Assembly: GCF_000384215.1 (NCBI RefSeq)
Contig: NZ_KB913032.1
Location: forward strand, 4,543,665 to 4,607,664
From: Amycolatopsis alba DSM 44262
GTDB taxonomy: Bacteria > Actinomycetota > Actinomycetes > Mycobacteriales > Pseudonocardiaceae
Reading direction: 5' to 3'
Length of the DNA: 64,000 bases
Shown one piece after another: positions 46,643 through 54,790 of this stretch. The notes beneath the pieces are model-generated. The model did no database searches. It saw nothing but the letters and a program-made list of their open reading frames with translations, and was not told the origin of the DNA. Both the position numbers and the translations under genes were made by a program. The number at the start of each line of letters is the position of its first letter. The first letter of the stretch is position 1.

Positions 46643-47443
46643 GTGCACCAGCCGCCGCAGGGGTACGGCCAGGGGCCGGGTTACGGCCCGCCGCCTGGAC
46701 AGGGAGGCCAGCCGGGCTACGGACAGCAGCCGGGTTACGGCCAGCCTCAGCCCGGTGGGCCGGGCTACGGGCAGCCACCTGGCTACGGTCCGCCTCCCGG
46801 TTACGCCCCGCCTGGCTACGGGCCGCCGCCCAAGAAGAAAAAGACCGGGCTGATCGTCGGCCTGGTCGTGGGTGGCGTGGTGCTGCTCGGACTGGGCATT
46901 CCCGGCGGCATCTTCGCGTCGGAGTACTACTCGTCGGTCGGCAAGGCGCCGGTCTCCCAGCAGCCGCCTCCCGAGTGCAAGGTCGCCCCGGAGACCTTGA
47001 ACAAGACGGTCACCAACAGCTTCCAGGGCGTCCGCGAGAACGAGATCAAGGCGGGCGAGATCGTCACCAAGCAGTACGGCTGTTCCTGGCTGGCGCCGGA
47101 GGGCGACAACGTCCACGACCGCGCCCTCCAGGTCATGGTCTACCGCCACGAAGGACCGGACGCCGAGAAGCGCGCGAAGGAGTCCTCCGTCGGGTCGGCC
47201 GCGCCGTCCGAGCGTCAGCAGCAGGTGCAGGGCATCGGGGAGAAGGCCGTTCTCGTCTCTCTCGACACCGACAGCGCCTTCAGCGGTGCCGAGCTGCGCT
47301 TCACCCAGGGCGTGTACGTCGCCATCGTCACCTACAAGGGCTGGGACAAGGGGTTCTTCTCGAACTCGCCGATCCCGCCGGCGGAGTCCGCCGAAGCGGC
47401 GAAGTCCGTCGGCGCCGAGATCGCGAAGAACTTGCCCCGCTAG
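46643..47443 (+). CDS. Gly/Pro/Tyr-rich membrane-anchored protein, paralogue of the preceding gene
   Basis: 266 residues. A long N-terminus of GYGQ/PPGYG repeats, PPPKKKKTG, one helix (LIVGLVVGGVVLLGLGIPGGIFA) and an outer domain with two Cys (PECKVAPETLN and YGCSWLAP) in the same spacing as in the neighbour at 45851. GTG 46643 is chosen because AGGAGG lies 5 nt upstream. The stop overlaps that of the convergent gene. Probable tandem duplicates with diverged outer domains. Confidence 0.8.
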   Translation: MHQPPQGYGQGPGYGPPPGQGGQPGYGQQPGYGQPQPGGPGYGQPPGYGPPPGYAPPGYGPPPKKKKTGLIVGLVVGGVVLLGLGIPGGIFASEYYSSVGKAPVSQQPPPECKVAPETLNKTVTNSFQGVRENEIKAGEIVTKQYGCSWLAPEGDNVHDRALQVMVYRHEGPDAEKRAKESSVGSAAPSERQQQVQGIGEKAVLVSLDTDSAFSGAELRFTQGVYVAIVTYKGWDKGFFSNSPIPPAESAEAAKSVGAEIAKNLPR

Positions 47444-48147
47444 GCGTACAGGCCGTTCAGCCAGGCCGTCCACGCCTTCGCGGCCTTGTCCGCATCGGCG
47501 TCTTCGGCGAACAGGTGGTGCCCGATGCCGACAGGCCAGCCCCAGGCGTTCCGGCCGTAGAAGCGGTACAGCGCGTCTTCGGTCCGGACGCCGATGAAGG
47601 CCGACGTCATGTAGTCGACGACGCCTTCGACGGTGCCGACCCCCGGCACCTCGAAGCGCACTTCGTCGCCGGCGACGGTCGCGCCGATCGCCGTACGCAC
47701 GACCTCGAACGCTTCAGGAGCCTTCGACGCTTCGGGCGCGTCAGTCTTGAAGTACTTCACCTCGCGCCGGTTGAAGTGCGTCAGGTACTCGCCCAGCGAG
47801 TGGTAGTAGAACGCTGTGTGCCGCTTGCACGCGTCGTACTCCACGTCGTCGAGGACCGTGGTGTGCTCGTAGCGCAAGTACGTGCCGCCGTCCTTCGGAT
47901 CGAGGACGTACTCGAGCGTGTTGAACCAGCCGCTCTCGTCTTCCGCGTAGGTGACGAAGTGCTGTGACGGCTTCCAGACGGTCACCATGCCGCCGTTCGG
48001 GGTGAGGCCGGACTCGGCGCCGCCGTCCCGCGGCTCGTACTGGATCGGCCAGAGCCACCCGCCGCTGCCGGTGGTGATCGCGGCCCAGGTGTCGGCGGGT
48101 GTGGTGGGCAGGAAGCCCTCGAAGCGGACCTCGGATTCCTTCGCCAT
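47440..48147 (-). CDS. SRPBCC family protein (START/Bet v1-like)
   Basis: 235 residues. VRFEGFLPTTPADTWAAITTGSGGWLWPIQYEPR opens a typical helix-grip fold, with WFNTLEYVLDPKDGGTYLRYEHTTVLDDVEYDACKRHTAFYYHSLGEYLTHF as the long C-terminal helix region. Such proteins bind hydrophobic ligands or act on them. ATG 48147 with AGAGAGGACAG upstream. It overlaps the stop of the convergent gene by 4 nt. Confidence 0.85.
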   Translation of the reverse strand: MAKESEVRFEGFLPTTPADTWAAITTGSGGWLWPIQYEPRDGGAESGLTPNGGMVTVWKPSQHFVTYAEDESGWFNTLEYVLDPKDGGTYLRYEHTTVLDDVEYDACKRHTAFYYHSLGEYLTHFNRREVKYFKTDAPEASKAPEAFEVVRTAIGATVAGDEVRFEVPGVGTVEGVVDYMTSAFIGVRTEDALYRFYGRNAWGWPVGIGHHLFAEDADADKAAKAWTAWLNGLYA

Positions 48148-48210
48148 GACTGTCCTCTCTTTCGTTCCCTCACTGACGCGTCGCCTGGTCAGGGCCCGTT
48201 TCGACACACA

Positions 48211-48236
48211 GATCGCGATTAGCCCGCTAAAGTCGA
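48211..48236 (-). repeat. Copy of the dispersed repeat between divergent genes
   Basis: Reverse orientation, with CTAAAG for CGAAAG. It is the only locus that lies between two gene starts rather than at a 3' end (SRPBCC start 48147, PNPOx-like start 48329). Confidence 0.85.
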
Positions 48237-48328
48237 TGTGACTCGGGTCACAGGTCGGGGATGTAGAAGTGCGGGGGACGGCGGCGTCCCTGGGGTGTCC
48301 GCGAAGACGGCGACCCGAGGAGAGCGAC

Positions 48329-48814
48329 ATGCAGCAGCACACGATCGACGAGATCCTGAACCGCCCGCTCAGCCAGGAGCTCCTGGCCCGTGACCTGGCC
48401 CGCCTGGCCTACACCGCGCTCGACGGCACACCGCGGTCGATCCCGATCGGCATCCACTGGAACGGCAGGGAGATCGTCATGTGCACCCCGACGAACGCGC
48501 CGAAGCTGCCGTCGTTGCGCCGCAACCCCGCGGTCGCCCTGACCATCGACACCGAATCGCATCCGCCGAAGATCCTGCTCATCCGCGGCACGGTCGAACT
48601 GGACCACGTCGACGGCATCCCCGACGAGTACCTGCAGTGGAGCGGCACCTACGAGATGACGCCCGAGCAGCGGGTCGAGTGGGAGAAGCAGGTGCGGTCG
48701 CTCTACGACGGCATGGTCCGCGTCGTGGTGACCCCGACCTGGGTCAAGCTCATCGACTTCGAGAACACGCTGCCCACCGCCGTCGAAGAGCTCATGCGTC
48801 GGCAGAGCGCCTGA
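48329..48814 (+). CDS. Pyridoxamine 5'-phosphate oxidase-like flavoprotein
   Basis: About 161 residues, FMN-binding split-barrel type: QELLARDLARLAYTALDGTPRSIPIGIHWNGREIVMCTPTNAPKLPSLRRNPAVALTID. Members are FMN or F420-dependent reductases, or heme-binding proteins. ATG 48329 with CGAGGAGAG upstream. The VOC gene follows 13 nt later, so they are probably cotranscribed. Confidence 0.87.
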   Translation: MQQHTIDEILNRPLSQELLARDLARLAYTALDGTPRSIPIGIHWNGREIVMCTPTNAPKLPSLRRNPAVALTIDTESHPPKILLIRGTVELDHVDGIPDEYLQWSGTYEMTPEQRVEWEKQVRSLYDGMVRVVVTPTWVKLIDFENTLPTAVEELMRRQSA

Positions 48815-48826
48815 AAGGAACCGGTC

Positions 48827-49264
48827 ATGAAGCTCGAACACATCGGCGTGGTCGTCCACGATCTCGAAGCGGCCAAGGCCTTCTTCACCGAACTCGGCCT
48901 CGAACTGGAGGGCGAGGCGTCACTCAAGGGCGACACGGTCGATCGCCTCACCGGGCTCGACGACGTCCGGACGGACATCGCGATGATGCGGACGCCGGAC
49001 GGCCACGGAGGGCTGGAGCTGATCAAGTACCGGGCCCCGAGCCGCGGCGGAGACTCTCGCGTGCCGATGAACACGCCCGGCATCCGCCACTTCGTGTTCT
49101 CGGTGGAGGGCATCGAGGAGGTCCTGGAGCGCTTGCTGTCACATGGCGGCGAGCTCGTCGGCGAGCTGGTGCAGTACGAGGACAGCTACCGGCTCTGCTA
49201 TGTCCGCGGCCCGGAAGGGATCACCGTCGAGCTGGCGGAAGAGCTCGTACGCCGGGAAGCGTAG
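48827..49264 (+). CDS. VOC family protein (glyoxalase/dioxygenase fold)
   Basis: 145 residues with the VOC half-barrel twice: MKLEHIGVVVHDLEAAKAFFTELGLELEGEASLKG (metal His and Asp-type) and a C-terminal YRLCYVRGPEGITVELAEEL. Probably a metal-dependent enzyme or a binding protein for an antibiotic or toxin. It overlaps nothing and directly follows the PNPOx-like gene (13 nt). Confidence 0.88.
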   Translation: MKLEHIGVVVHDLEAAKAFFTELGLELEGEASLKGDTVDRLTGLDDVRTDIAMMRTPDGHGGLELIKYRAPSRGGDSRVPMNTPGIRHFVFSVEGIEEVLERLLSHGGELVGELVQYEDSYRLCYVRGPEGITVELAEELVRREA

Positions 49265-49322
49265 GCGAGAAGCCGCGTTTCGACGGATTCCCGCGAAGCC
49301 GCGCGCTGCCAGCATTTCCGCC

Positions 49323-50669
49323 ATGACGTTGACAGGAATCCTGGCGGCCGCGCTGATCGTCACCGGCGCGCCCGCCCTCCCCGCGGACGACGTCCGTGTC
49401 CACACCGGAGCGCTCGACGGCGCCCAGTACCGGGTCGAGGTGCCGCCGCACTGGAACGGCAAGTTGTTGTTGTACAACCACGGGATCTACCCGCCGGGCT
49501 ATGTTCCCGAGGAGATCGAACTCGCCAACCGGCCGGAGGCGAAACCGGTCCTCCTCGGCGAGGGGTACGCGCTGGCCGCGTCGCTCTACAGCAAGCCGAA
49601 CGGCTTCTCGGCCCGCGAAGCCGTTCACGACCAGACAGCGCTGCTGTCCTGGTTCGACCGCAACGTCGGCCGTCCGGCGCAGGTGCTCACCTGGGGAGCT
49701 TCCGGCGGCGGGCTCAACGCGGTCCTGCTGTCCGAACGGCTCCCGCAGCGGATCGACGGCGCGCTGGCGATGTGCGGTCCCGTCGCAGGCGGCTCCGCGT
49801 TGTTCGGTCAGGCGCTGGACCTGGGGTTCGCGGTCCGGACGCTGCTGGCGCCCGAACTGGAGGTCGTCCGCGTCGCCGACACGGGGGCGAACCTCGCGAA
49901 AGCCCATCAGGTGATCACGAAGGCCCTGGAATCACCCGATGGGCGAGCCCGGCTCGCCCTCGCCAACGCGTTCGCCGACGTCCCCGGCTGGTCGACGGCG
50001 CACCACCCTCGTCCCGCCGACGTCGCCGGGCAGATCCGCCAGCAGACGAAGTTCGTCGAGGCGGTTTACGACCAGCTGTCCTGGGGTGCCCATCGGGCCG
50101 ATCTGGAGGCGCAGGCCGGCGGGAACCCGACCGGGAACACCGGAGTGGACTACCGCGGCCTGCTCGCGCGGTCGAGTGAACGTGACCTCGTGAACCAGGC
50201 TTACCGCGACGCGGGCCTGGACCTCGGCGCCGATCTCGCCAAGCTCGCGGCCGCGCCCCGCGTCAAGGCCGACACCGTCGCCGCCCGATGGCTCGCCCGC
50301 ACCGGGACGCCGACCGGGCAGGGGCGTCAGCCCGTCGTCACCCTGCACCCGATCGGTGACGGCGTCGCACCCGAACACGAGCGGACCTATGGCGACCGCG
50401 TCGATCCCGGCCGGATCCGTCAGCTGTTCGTGAACCGGGGCGGGCACTGCCAGCACACCGCCGCCGAGGAACTGACGGCGTTGCGAGTGTTGCGGGACCG
50501 CGTCGAGACCGGCCGCTGGCCGTCGACGTCACCGGAACGGCTGAACGCCGAGGCGAACCGGTTCGCGCCGGAACTCCGTTTCCTTTACGACTGGCTGCAC
50601 GGTGAGCCGGGTACCGCCGCCCCCGCTTTCCGGCGGTATCACCCGGCCCCGTTGCCCCGTCCGGCTTGA
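49323..50669 (+). CDS. Secreted alpha/beta hydrolase
   Basis: About 448 residues. MTLTGILAAALIVTGAPALPA is a short signal peptide, so export is expected. The nucleophile elbow is TWGASGGGLNAVLLSE, and C-terminal HCQHTAAEEL carries the His. It has several hundred residues beyond the core and no lipid anchor. Related to secreted bacterial hydrolases of the DUF6351 or PHB-depolymerase style only in outline. Start ATG 49323. Confidence 0.8.
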   Translation: MTLTGILAAALIVTGAPALPADDVRVHTGALDGAQYRVEVPPHWNGKLLLYNHGIYPPGYVPEEIELANRPEAKPVLLGEGYALAASLYSKPNGFSAREAVHDQTALLSWFDRNVGRPAQVLTWGASGGGLNAVLLSERLPQRIDGALAMCGPVAGGSALFGQALDLGFAVRTLLAPELEVVRVADTGANLAKAHQVITKALESPDGRARLALANAFADVPGWSTAHHPRPADVAGQIRQQTKFVEAVYDQLSWGAHRADLEAQAGGNPTGNTGVDYRGLLARSSERDLVNQAYRDAGLDLGADLAKLAAAPRVKADTVAARWLARTGTPTGQGRQPVVTLHPIGDGVAPEHERTYGDRVDPGRIRQLFVNRGGHCQHTAAEELTALRVLRDRVETGRWPSTSPERLNAEANRFAPELRFLYDWLHGEPGTAAPAFRRYHPAPLPRPA

Positions 50670-50673
50670 CGCC

Positions 50674-51264
50674 TCAGCCGTCGACGGGATGGCTCGCCTG
50701 GAAGGCCAGCCTCCCGTCGGCGGCCGCCGCGATCCGGTCGAGCAGGTCGTCCAGCGTCAGGAAGACCTCCCACGGTGGCTGTCCACTCGCGACGGCCAGC
50801 CGGTCGACCAGCAGCTGTTCGAGATCGGTGACCCGCTTCGCCTTCCACACCTTGTCCGCGATGCTCACGAGCAGATCTTCGATGCCGACGTCTGCACCCC
50901 AGGCGGCGTGTGTCCGCGCGAACCGGGCCCGGTTCGCGTCGATTCCTTGGGAGACAAGGAGTTCGTAGCCTGCTTGCTCATGCGCGGAGCCGGGACCGGA
51001 CAGTTCTTCGCGGTGGATCGTCTTTCCGATGTCGTGCACGGCCGCGCCGAACAAGGCCGCTTCGCGGTCGAAGCCCACTTCCGGATGATGTTTCTCCAGC
51101 CAGTCAGCCAGTGACCAGGCCACGTCGTGGACCGCGCGCAGATGCGCGGCCAGCCGCGGGGGAGCGGCCAGTTCCTCCAGTAGTTCGCTCACTTCGTCCG
51201 GCAGGGGGCGGAGCGGCGGCTCGCCGGTGTCGGTCAAGGCGCGGCGCAAGGCTGACGAGGGCAT
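50674..51264 (-). CDS. HD domain phosphohydrolase-like protein
   Basis: 196 residues with the HD motif set: the first His in LAAHLRAVHDVAWSL, HD in AAVHDIGKTIHREELSG, His in SAHEQAGYELL and a later acidic residue in LLVSIADKVWKAKRVTDLEQL. It probably acts on nucleotides or small phosphates. It is convergent with the hydrolase gene. Function not specified. Confidence 0.87.
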   Translation of the reverse strand: MPSSALRRALTDTGEPPLRPLPDEVSELLEELAAPPRLAAHLRAVHDVAWSLADWLEKHHPEVGFDREAALFGAAVHDIGKTIHREELSGPGSAHEQAGYELLVSQGIDANRARFARTHAAWGADVGIEDLLVSIADKVWKAKRVTDLEQLLVDRLAVASGQPPWEVFLTLDDLLDRIAAAADGRLAFQASHPVDG

Positions 51265-51291
51265 GACGTCCAGAATGACAGAAACCGCCGC

Positions 51292-52110
51292 TCATTCCCC
51301 GTGGTAGCGCACGCCGGTGCGCTTGAGGACGACCCAGCGCTCGCCGGGCCGGTCCGCGACGACCGGATACCACCGTGGCGCGACCGCGGCGGTCAGCTCG
51401 TCACCCCGGTCGATCAGCGAACTCACCGCGGGTTCACCCACCACGATGAGCGCGGACCAGTCGACGTGCGCCAGCAGGTCGTCCTCGGTGATCCCGAACC
51501 GTTCATCCAGGACGGTGACCAGGTCGTGCCCGGTGTCCGGACCGGACTGGACTTCTTCGACGTCGGGAACTTCGTCGATGTCAGAGTCGGCTTCTTCGAA
51601 CTCGTCGTCTTCGTCCTCATCTTCGTCGTCACGTTGTTCGGACCACACGTGATGGTCGAGCCGCGAGATGGCGTTGCTCAGATCGAAGGCCTGCTCGTCG
51701 CTCATGCACAGGGTCACGGTGTGCCCGTCGGTCAGCGTGAACGTCAGTTCCGCCTCCGGGTAGCCACTGGTGCCGGGCTCCGCCTCGACCATGCCCGCCA
51801 CGGTCCCCGCCAGCGCTGTGGGCGCCGGGCTCGTGTGCCAGTCCAGTGACGGCAGGTTCGCGGCCATCTCCAGGACGCAGGTCGCGGCGGTCCAGAACGC
51901 CTCCTTGTCCCGGAAGTCCTTGCGGCTGCCGGTCAGGGTCCGGCCGCCGCCGAGCGGTTCGGTGCGGGCGTCCACCCGGCCCCGGCCGGTCCCGTTCTCC
52001 CAGGTCGCGGTGACCGTGACCCGGTTGGCCAAGCGTTTGCGGTAGTTCTCGATGTGGCCCTCCCTGGCGAGTTCCCAGCCGTTCACCGTCTCGGGCCAAG
52101 CGTCGTTCAC
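51292..52110 (-). CDS. Acidic protein of unknown function, divergent from the mutasome operon
   Basis: About 272 residues from GTG 52110 (GGAAAGG upstream). N-terminal alpha/beta segment MNDAWPETVNGWELAREGHIENYRKRLANRVTVTATW, a Glu/Asp-rich middle stretch, and C-terminal GDELTAAVAPRWYPVVADRPGERWVVLKRTG. The long run of Asp/Glu (about residues 180-205) is striking. No family recognised. A longer reading that would run across imuA' is antisense and not real. Confidence 0.7.
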   Translation of the reverse strand: MNDAWPETVNGWELAREGHIENYRKRLANRVTVTATWENGTGRGRVDARTEPLGGGRTLTGSRKDFRDKEAFWTAATCVLEMAANLPSLDWHTSPAPTALAGTVAGMVEAEPGTSGYPEAELTFTLTDGHTVTLCMSDEQAFDLSNAISRLDHHVWSEQRDDEDEDEDDEFEEADSDIDEVPDVEEVQSGPDTGHDLVTVLDERFGITEDDLLAHVDWSALIVVGEPAVSSLIDRGDELTAAVAPRWYPVVADRPGERWVVLKRTGVRYHGE

Positions 52111-52183
52111 TGCGGGTTTTCCTTTCCGGTGCGGGGATTCCCGGTCTCGGACGTGACAGGTCCGGTGATCGTTCCCACCTCGC

Positions 52184-52235
52184 TTGACAACCGCCGTGGG
52201 ACCCGGTCTACTGGAGATATCGAACAAGCGTTCGA
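52184..52235 (+). promoter_or_regulatory. SOS promoter of the mutasome operon: -35, -10 and LexA box
   Basis: TTGACA (52184-52189), a 17-bp spacer and TCTACT (52207-52212) make a good promoter. The perfect LexA box TCGAACAAGCGTTCGA (52220-52235) lies over the start point, so LexA should block transcription until DNA damage. Confidence 0.9.
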
Positions 52236-52310
52236 AGTGCCGCCTTCCCCGTGGCGCGTCCAGTTCCGTCCATAAAAGACGGTCTAGGTGTCGTGGGGAG
52301 GCGAGGTCCG

Positions 52311-53015
52311 GTGACAGCGGAGGTGGTCGAGGCACGGGCCTTGCCGTTGGCGAGGCTGGCGGCTTTGCCAGGAGTGAGCACGGCCAGTGGCGTGGCTTCC
52401 GAGGCCGAACACGCGAGGACGACGGGAAGGGTGCTCCCGGTGTCCCCGGCGTTGTCCGGTCTGCTGCCCGCCGCGGGGCTCCGGCGCGGGAGCACCGTTT
52501 CGGTGCTGGGGTCCACGTCACTGATGCTCACCCTGCTGGCCGCCGCGACCGCCGGCGGTGCGTGGGCGGTCGCGGTCGGCCTGCCCGCGCTCGGGGTGGT
52601 CGCCGCCGCGGAACTCGGGGTCGAGGTGGGCAGGCTGGCGCTGGTCCCCCGTCCCGGTGCCGAGTTCCCGGCGGTGACCGCGGCCTTGCTCGACGGCTTC
52701 GATCTCGTGGTCGTCGGTCCGGGGCTCGCCCGGCCCGACGTGGCGAGACGGCTGTCCGCCCGTGCCCGCAACCGTGGCTCGGTGCTGCTCTCACTGGGTT
52801 CCTGGCCCGGTGCGGAGGTCGAACTGAGCTGCCGTCGCTCGCGCTGGACGGGTTTCACCGGTGACGGCGCGGGCTACCTGCGCGCTCGTGAGGTGGAGGT
52901 ACGGACGGGTGGCCGGGGTGCGGCCGCCCGGCCGATGTCGGTGTCGCTGCGGTTTCCCGGTGAAGGCGAGGTCCAGCGGGTCGGCTTTCCCGCGGCGAGG
53001 TGGGGGACGGCGTGA
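52311..53015 (+). CDS. imuA': ImuA' RecA-like mutasome subunit
   Basis: 234 residues. A degenerate RecA-fold protein without a clear Walker A; LPVSPALSGLLPAAGLRRGSTVSVLGSTSLMLTLLAAATAGGAWAVAVG is the typical part. It is the mycobacterial ImuA' (Rv3395c) equivalent. It helps ImuB and DnaE2 carry out translesion synthesis. GTG 52311 with GGGGAGGCGAGG upstream. Located about 36 kb from guaA, whereas in mycobacteria it is near guaA. Overlaps imuB (GTGA). Confidence 0.88.
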   Translation: MTAEVVEARALPLARLAALPGVSTASGVASEAEHARTTGRVLPVSPALSGLLPAAGLRRGSTVSVLGSTSLMLTLLAAATAGGAWAVAVGLPALGVVAAAELGVEVGRLALVPRPGAEFPAVTAALLDGFDLVVVGPGLARPDVARRLSARARNRGSVLLSLGSWPGAEVELSCRRSRWTGFTGDGAGYLRAREVEVRTGGRGAAARPMSVSLRFPGEGEVQRVGFPAARWGTA

Positions 53016-54631
53016 ACCTGCCTGTACGCATGCTGGTGCTGTGGTGCCCGGACTGGCCCGCGGTCGCCGCCGCGGCCGTCGCGGGGGAGGCCGTCGGCCG
53101 CCCGGCGGCGGTCTTCTCGGCGAACCGTGTGGTCGCCTGCACCGCGGTGGCCAGAGGGTACGGCGTCCGCCGCGGGATGCGGCGGCGCGAGGCCCAGTCC
53201 TGCTGCCCGGAGCTGGCGGTCTTCGGTGAGGACGACGGTCGTGACGCCCGGCTCTTCGAATCCGTCGCACGGGCGGTGGAGGAGCTGGCCGTCGGGGTCG
53301 AGGTGGTGCGGCCGGGGATCGTCGCCGTCCCGGTCGGCGGCGCGGCCGGGTATTTCGGCGGTGAGCACGGCCTCCTCGAAAGGCTGGTGGACGAGGTGTC
53401 CGTGGCGGCGGGGGTGGAATGCCAGGTCGGCGTCGCCGAAGGACTGTTCGCCGCGACGCTCGCCGCCCGTCGTTCGACGCTGGTCGGGCCCGGTGAGACG
53501 GCGGAGTTCCTGGCCCCGCTGCCCATCCGCGAACTCGACCAGCCCGAAGCCGGCCGAACCGAGCTGGTCACCTTGCTCAAGCAGCTCGGCCTTCGCACGC
53601 TGGGCGCCTTCGCGGCGCTTGACGAAAGCGACGTCTCAGCGCGTTTCGGAATGGAAGGAGTGCTCGCCCACAGGCTGGCACGAGGGCGGTCCGAACGGCC
53701 GCCGTCACGTCGTCGTCCGCCGCCCGAACTCTCGCTCGCGAAGACGTTCGATCCGCCGATCGACAGGGTCGACGCCGCCGCGTTCGTGGCGAAAGGGCTC
53801 GGCGAACGCTTCCACGCCGGGCTCTCCGCGCACGGACTGGCCTGCACCCGCCTCGGCATCTACGCCACCACCGAGACCGGCGAACAACTCGGCCGGGTAT
53901 GGCGCTGCGCCGAACCGCTGACCCCGCTCGGCGTCGCGGACAGGGTGCGCTGGCAGTTCGAAGGCTGGCTGAAGGTCCGGGACACCTCGGCGCGGCCGCG
54001 ATCCGGCGTCGTCCGGCTGCGGCTGGAGCCGGAGGAGACCGTGGAAGGCCGGTCGCTGCAACTCGGGTTGTGGCGACCGGGCGCGGCGGGCGTCCTGCGG
54101 CCGTCCACCGAGGACGAAGGCGTGTCCGGGGAGCGAGCCGGTCGCGCCCTGGTCCGGGTGCAGGGGTTGCTCGGCCCGGAGAGCGTCTTCACCGCGGTGC
54201 TCGACGGCGGCCGTGATCCCGTCGAGCGCGTCCGGCTGGTGCCGTGGGGCGACAGGCGGGAGAAGTCGGCGCAGGCGGACGCGAACTGGGCGGGGAGGCT
54301 TCCGTCGCCTTCCCCGGCGACGGTGTTCGCCCGGCCGGTGCCCGCCCAGGTACTGGACGGGAACGGGCGCGTCGTGGAGATCACCGCGCGCCGGCGGGTC
54401 ACCGCCGCGCCGTTCCTCGTGAGCTTCGAGGGAGACGAGCCGCGTGAGGTTCTCGCCTGGGCAGGGCCGTGGCTGGTCGGTGTCCGGGCGGGCTCCGGTC
54501 ACGCGCGGTCGGGGACCCGGATCCGGTTGCAGGTGCTGCTGGCCGACGGGAACGAAGACGAAGAGGCGGTGCTGCTCCGCTTCGAGCACCACGGGAATCC
54601 GATGTGGACACTGGAAGGGAAGTACGACTGA
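53012..54631 (+). CDS. imuB: ImuB Y-family polymerase-like protein
   Basis: 539 residues. Y-family polymerase fold: LVLWCPDWPAVAAA opens the palm, and GYGVRRGMRRREAQSCCPEL the fingers, but the catalytic acidic residues are missing (LVLWCPDW in place of a DxD start, VAVPVGGAAGYFGG in place of SxDE), as known for ImuB. It therefore acts as an adaptor linking DnaE2, ImuA' and the beta clamp. GTG 53012 overlaps the imuA' stop. The dnaE2 gene follows after a 50-residue ORF. Confidence 0.92.
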   Translation: MNLPVRMLVLWCPDWPAVAAAAVAGEAVGRPAAVFSANRVVACTAVARGYGVRRGMRRREAQSCCPELAVFGEDDGRDARLFESVARAVEELAVGVEVVRPGIVAVPVGGAAGYFGGEHGLLERLVDEVSVAAGVECQVGVAEGLFAATLAARRSTLVGPGETAEFLAPLPIRELDQPEAGRTELVTLLKQLGLRTLGAFAALDESDVSARFGMEGVLAHRLARGRSERPPSRRRPPPELSLAKTFDPPIDRVDAAAFVAKGLGERFHAGLSAHGLACTRLGIYATTETGEQLGRVWRCAEPLTPLGVADRVRWQFEGWLKVRDTSARPRSGVVRLRLEPEETVEGRSLQLGLWRPGAAGVLRPSTEDEGVSGERAGRALVRVQGLLGPESVFTAVLDGGRDPVERVRLVPWGDRREKSAQADANWAGRLPSPSPATVFARPVPAQVLDGNGRVVEITARRRVTAAPFLVSFEGDEPREVLAWAGPWLVGVRAGSGHARSGTRIRLQVLLADGNEDEEAVLLRFEHHGNPMWTLEGKYD

Positions 54632-54633
54632 AC

Positions 54634-54786
54634 ATGGACGAGGAGTACACGCGGCTGGTGCGGCGCTGGCTGGAAGAACCAGCCATCCCGGTGCAGCGCG
54701 CGGAGTTGGACACGGCTTGGGCGGCGTGCGTCCCTCGCGCGGAAGTTTTCGTCCCCGCGCCGAGACGCTCGGCCGAGAACCGGTGA
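54634..54786 (+). CDS. 50-residue ORF between imuB and dnaE2
   Basis: Begins with ATG 2 nt after the imuB stop and ends 4 nt before dnaE2, so it fits in the operon exactly. The protein (MDEEYTRLVRRWLEEPAIPV..., then Arg/Ala-rich) has an acidic first part and a basic, Pro-rich tail. No known motif. It is too tightly packed to be accidental and may be a mutasome partner. Its reality as a protein is unproven. Confidence 0.6.
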   Translation: MDEEYTRLVRRWLEEPAIPVQRAELDTAWAACVPRAEVFVPAPRRSAENR

Positions 54787-54790
54787 CCCG

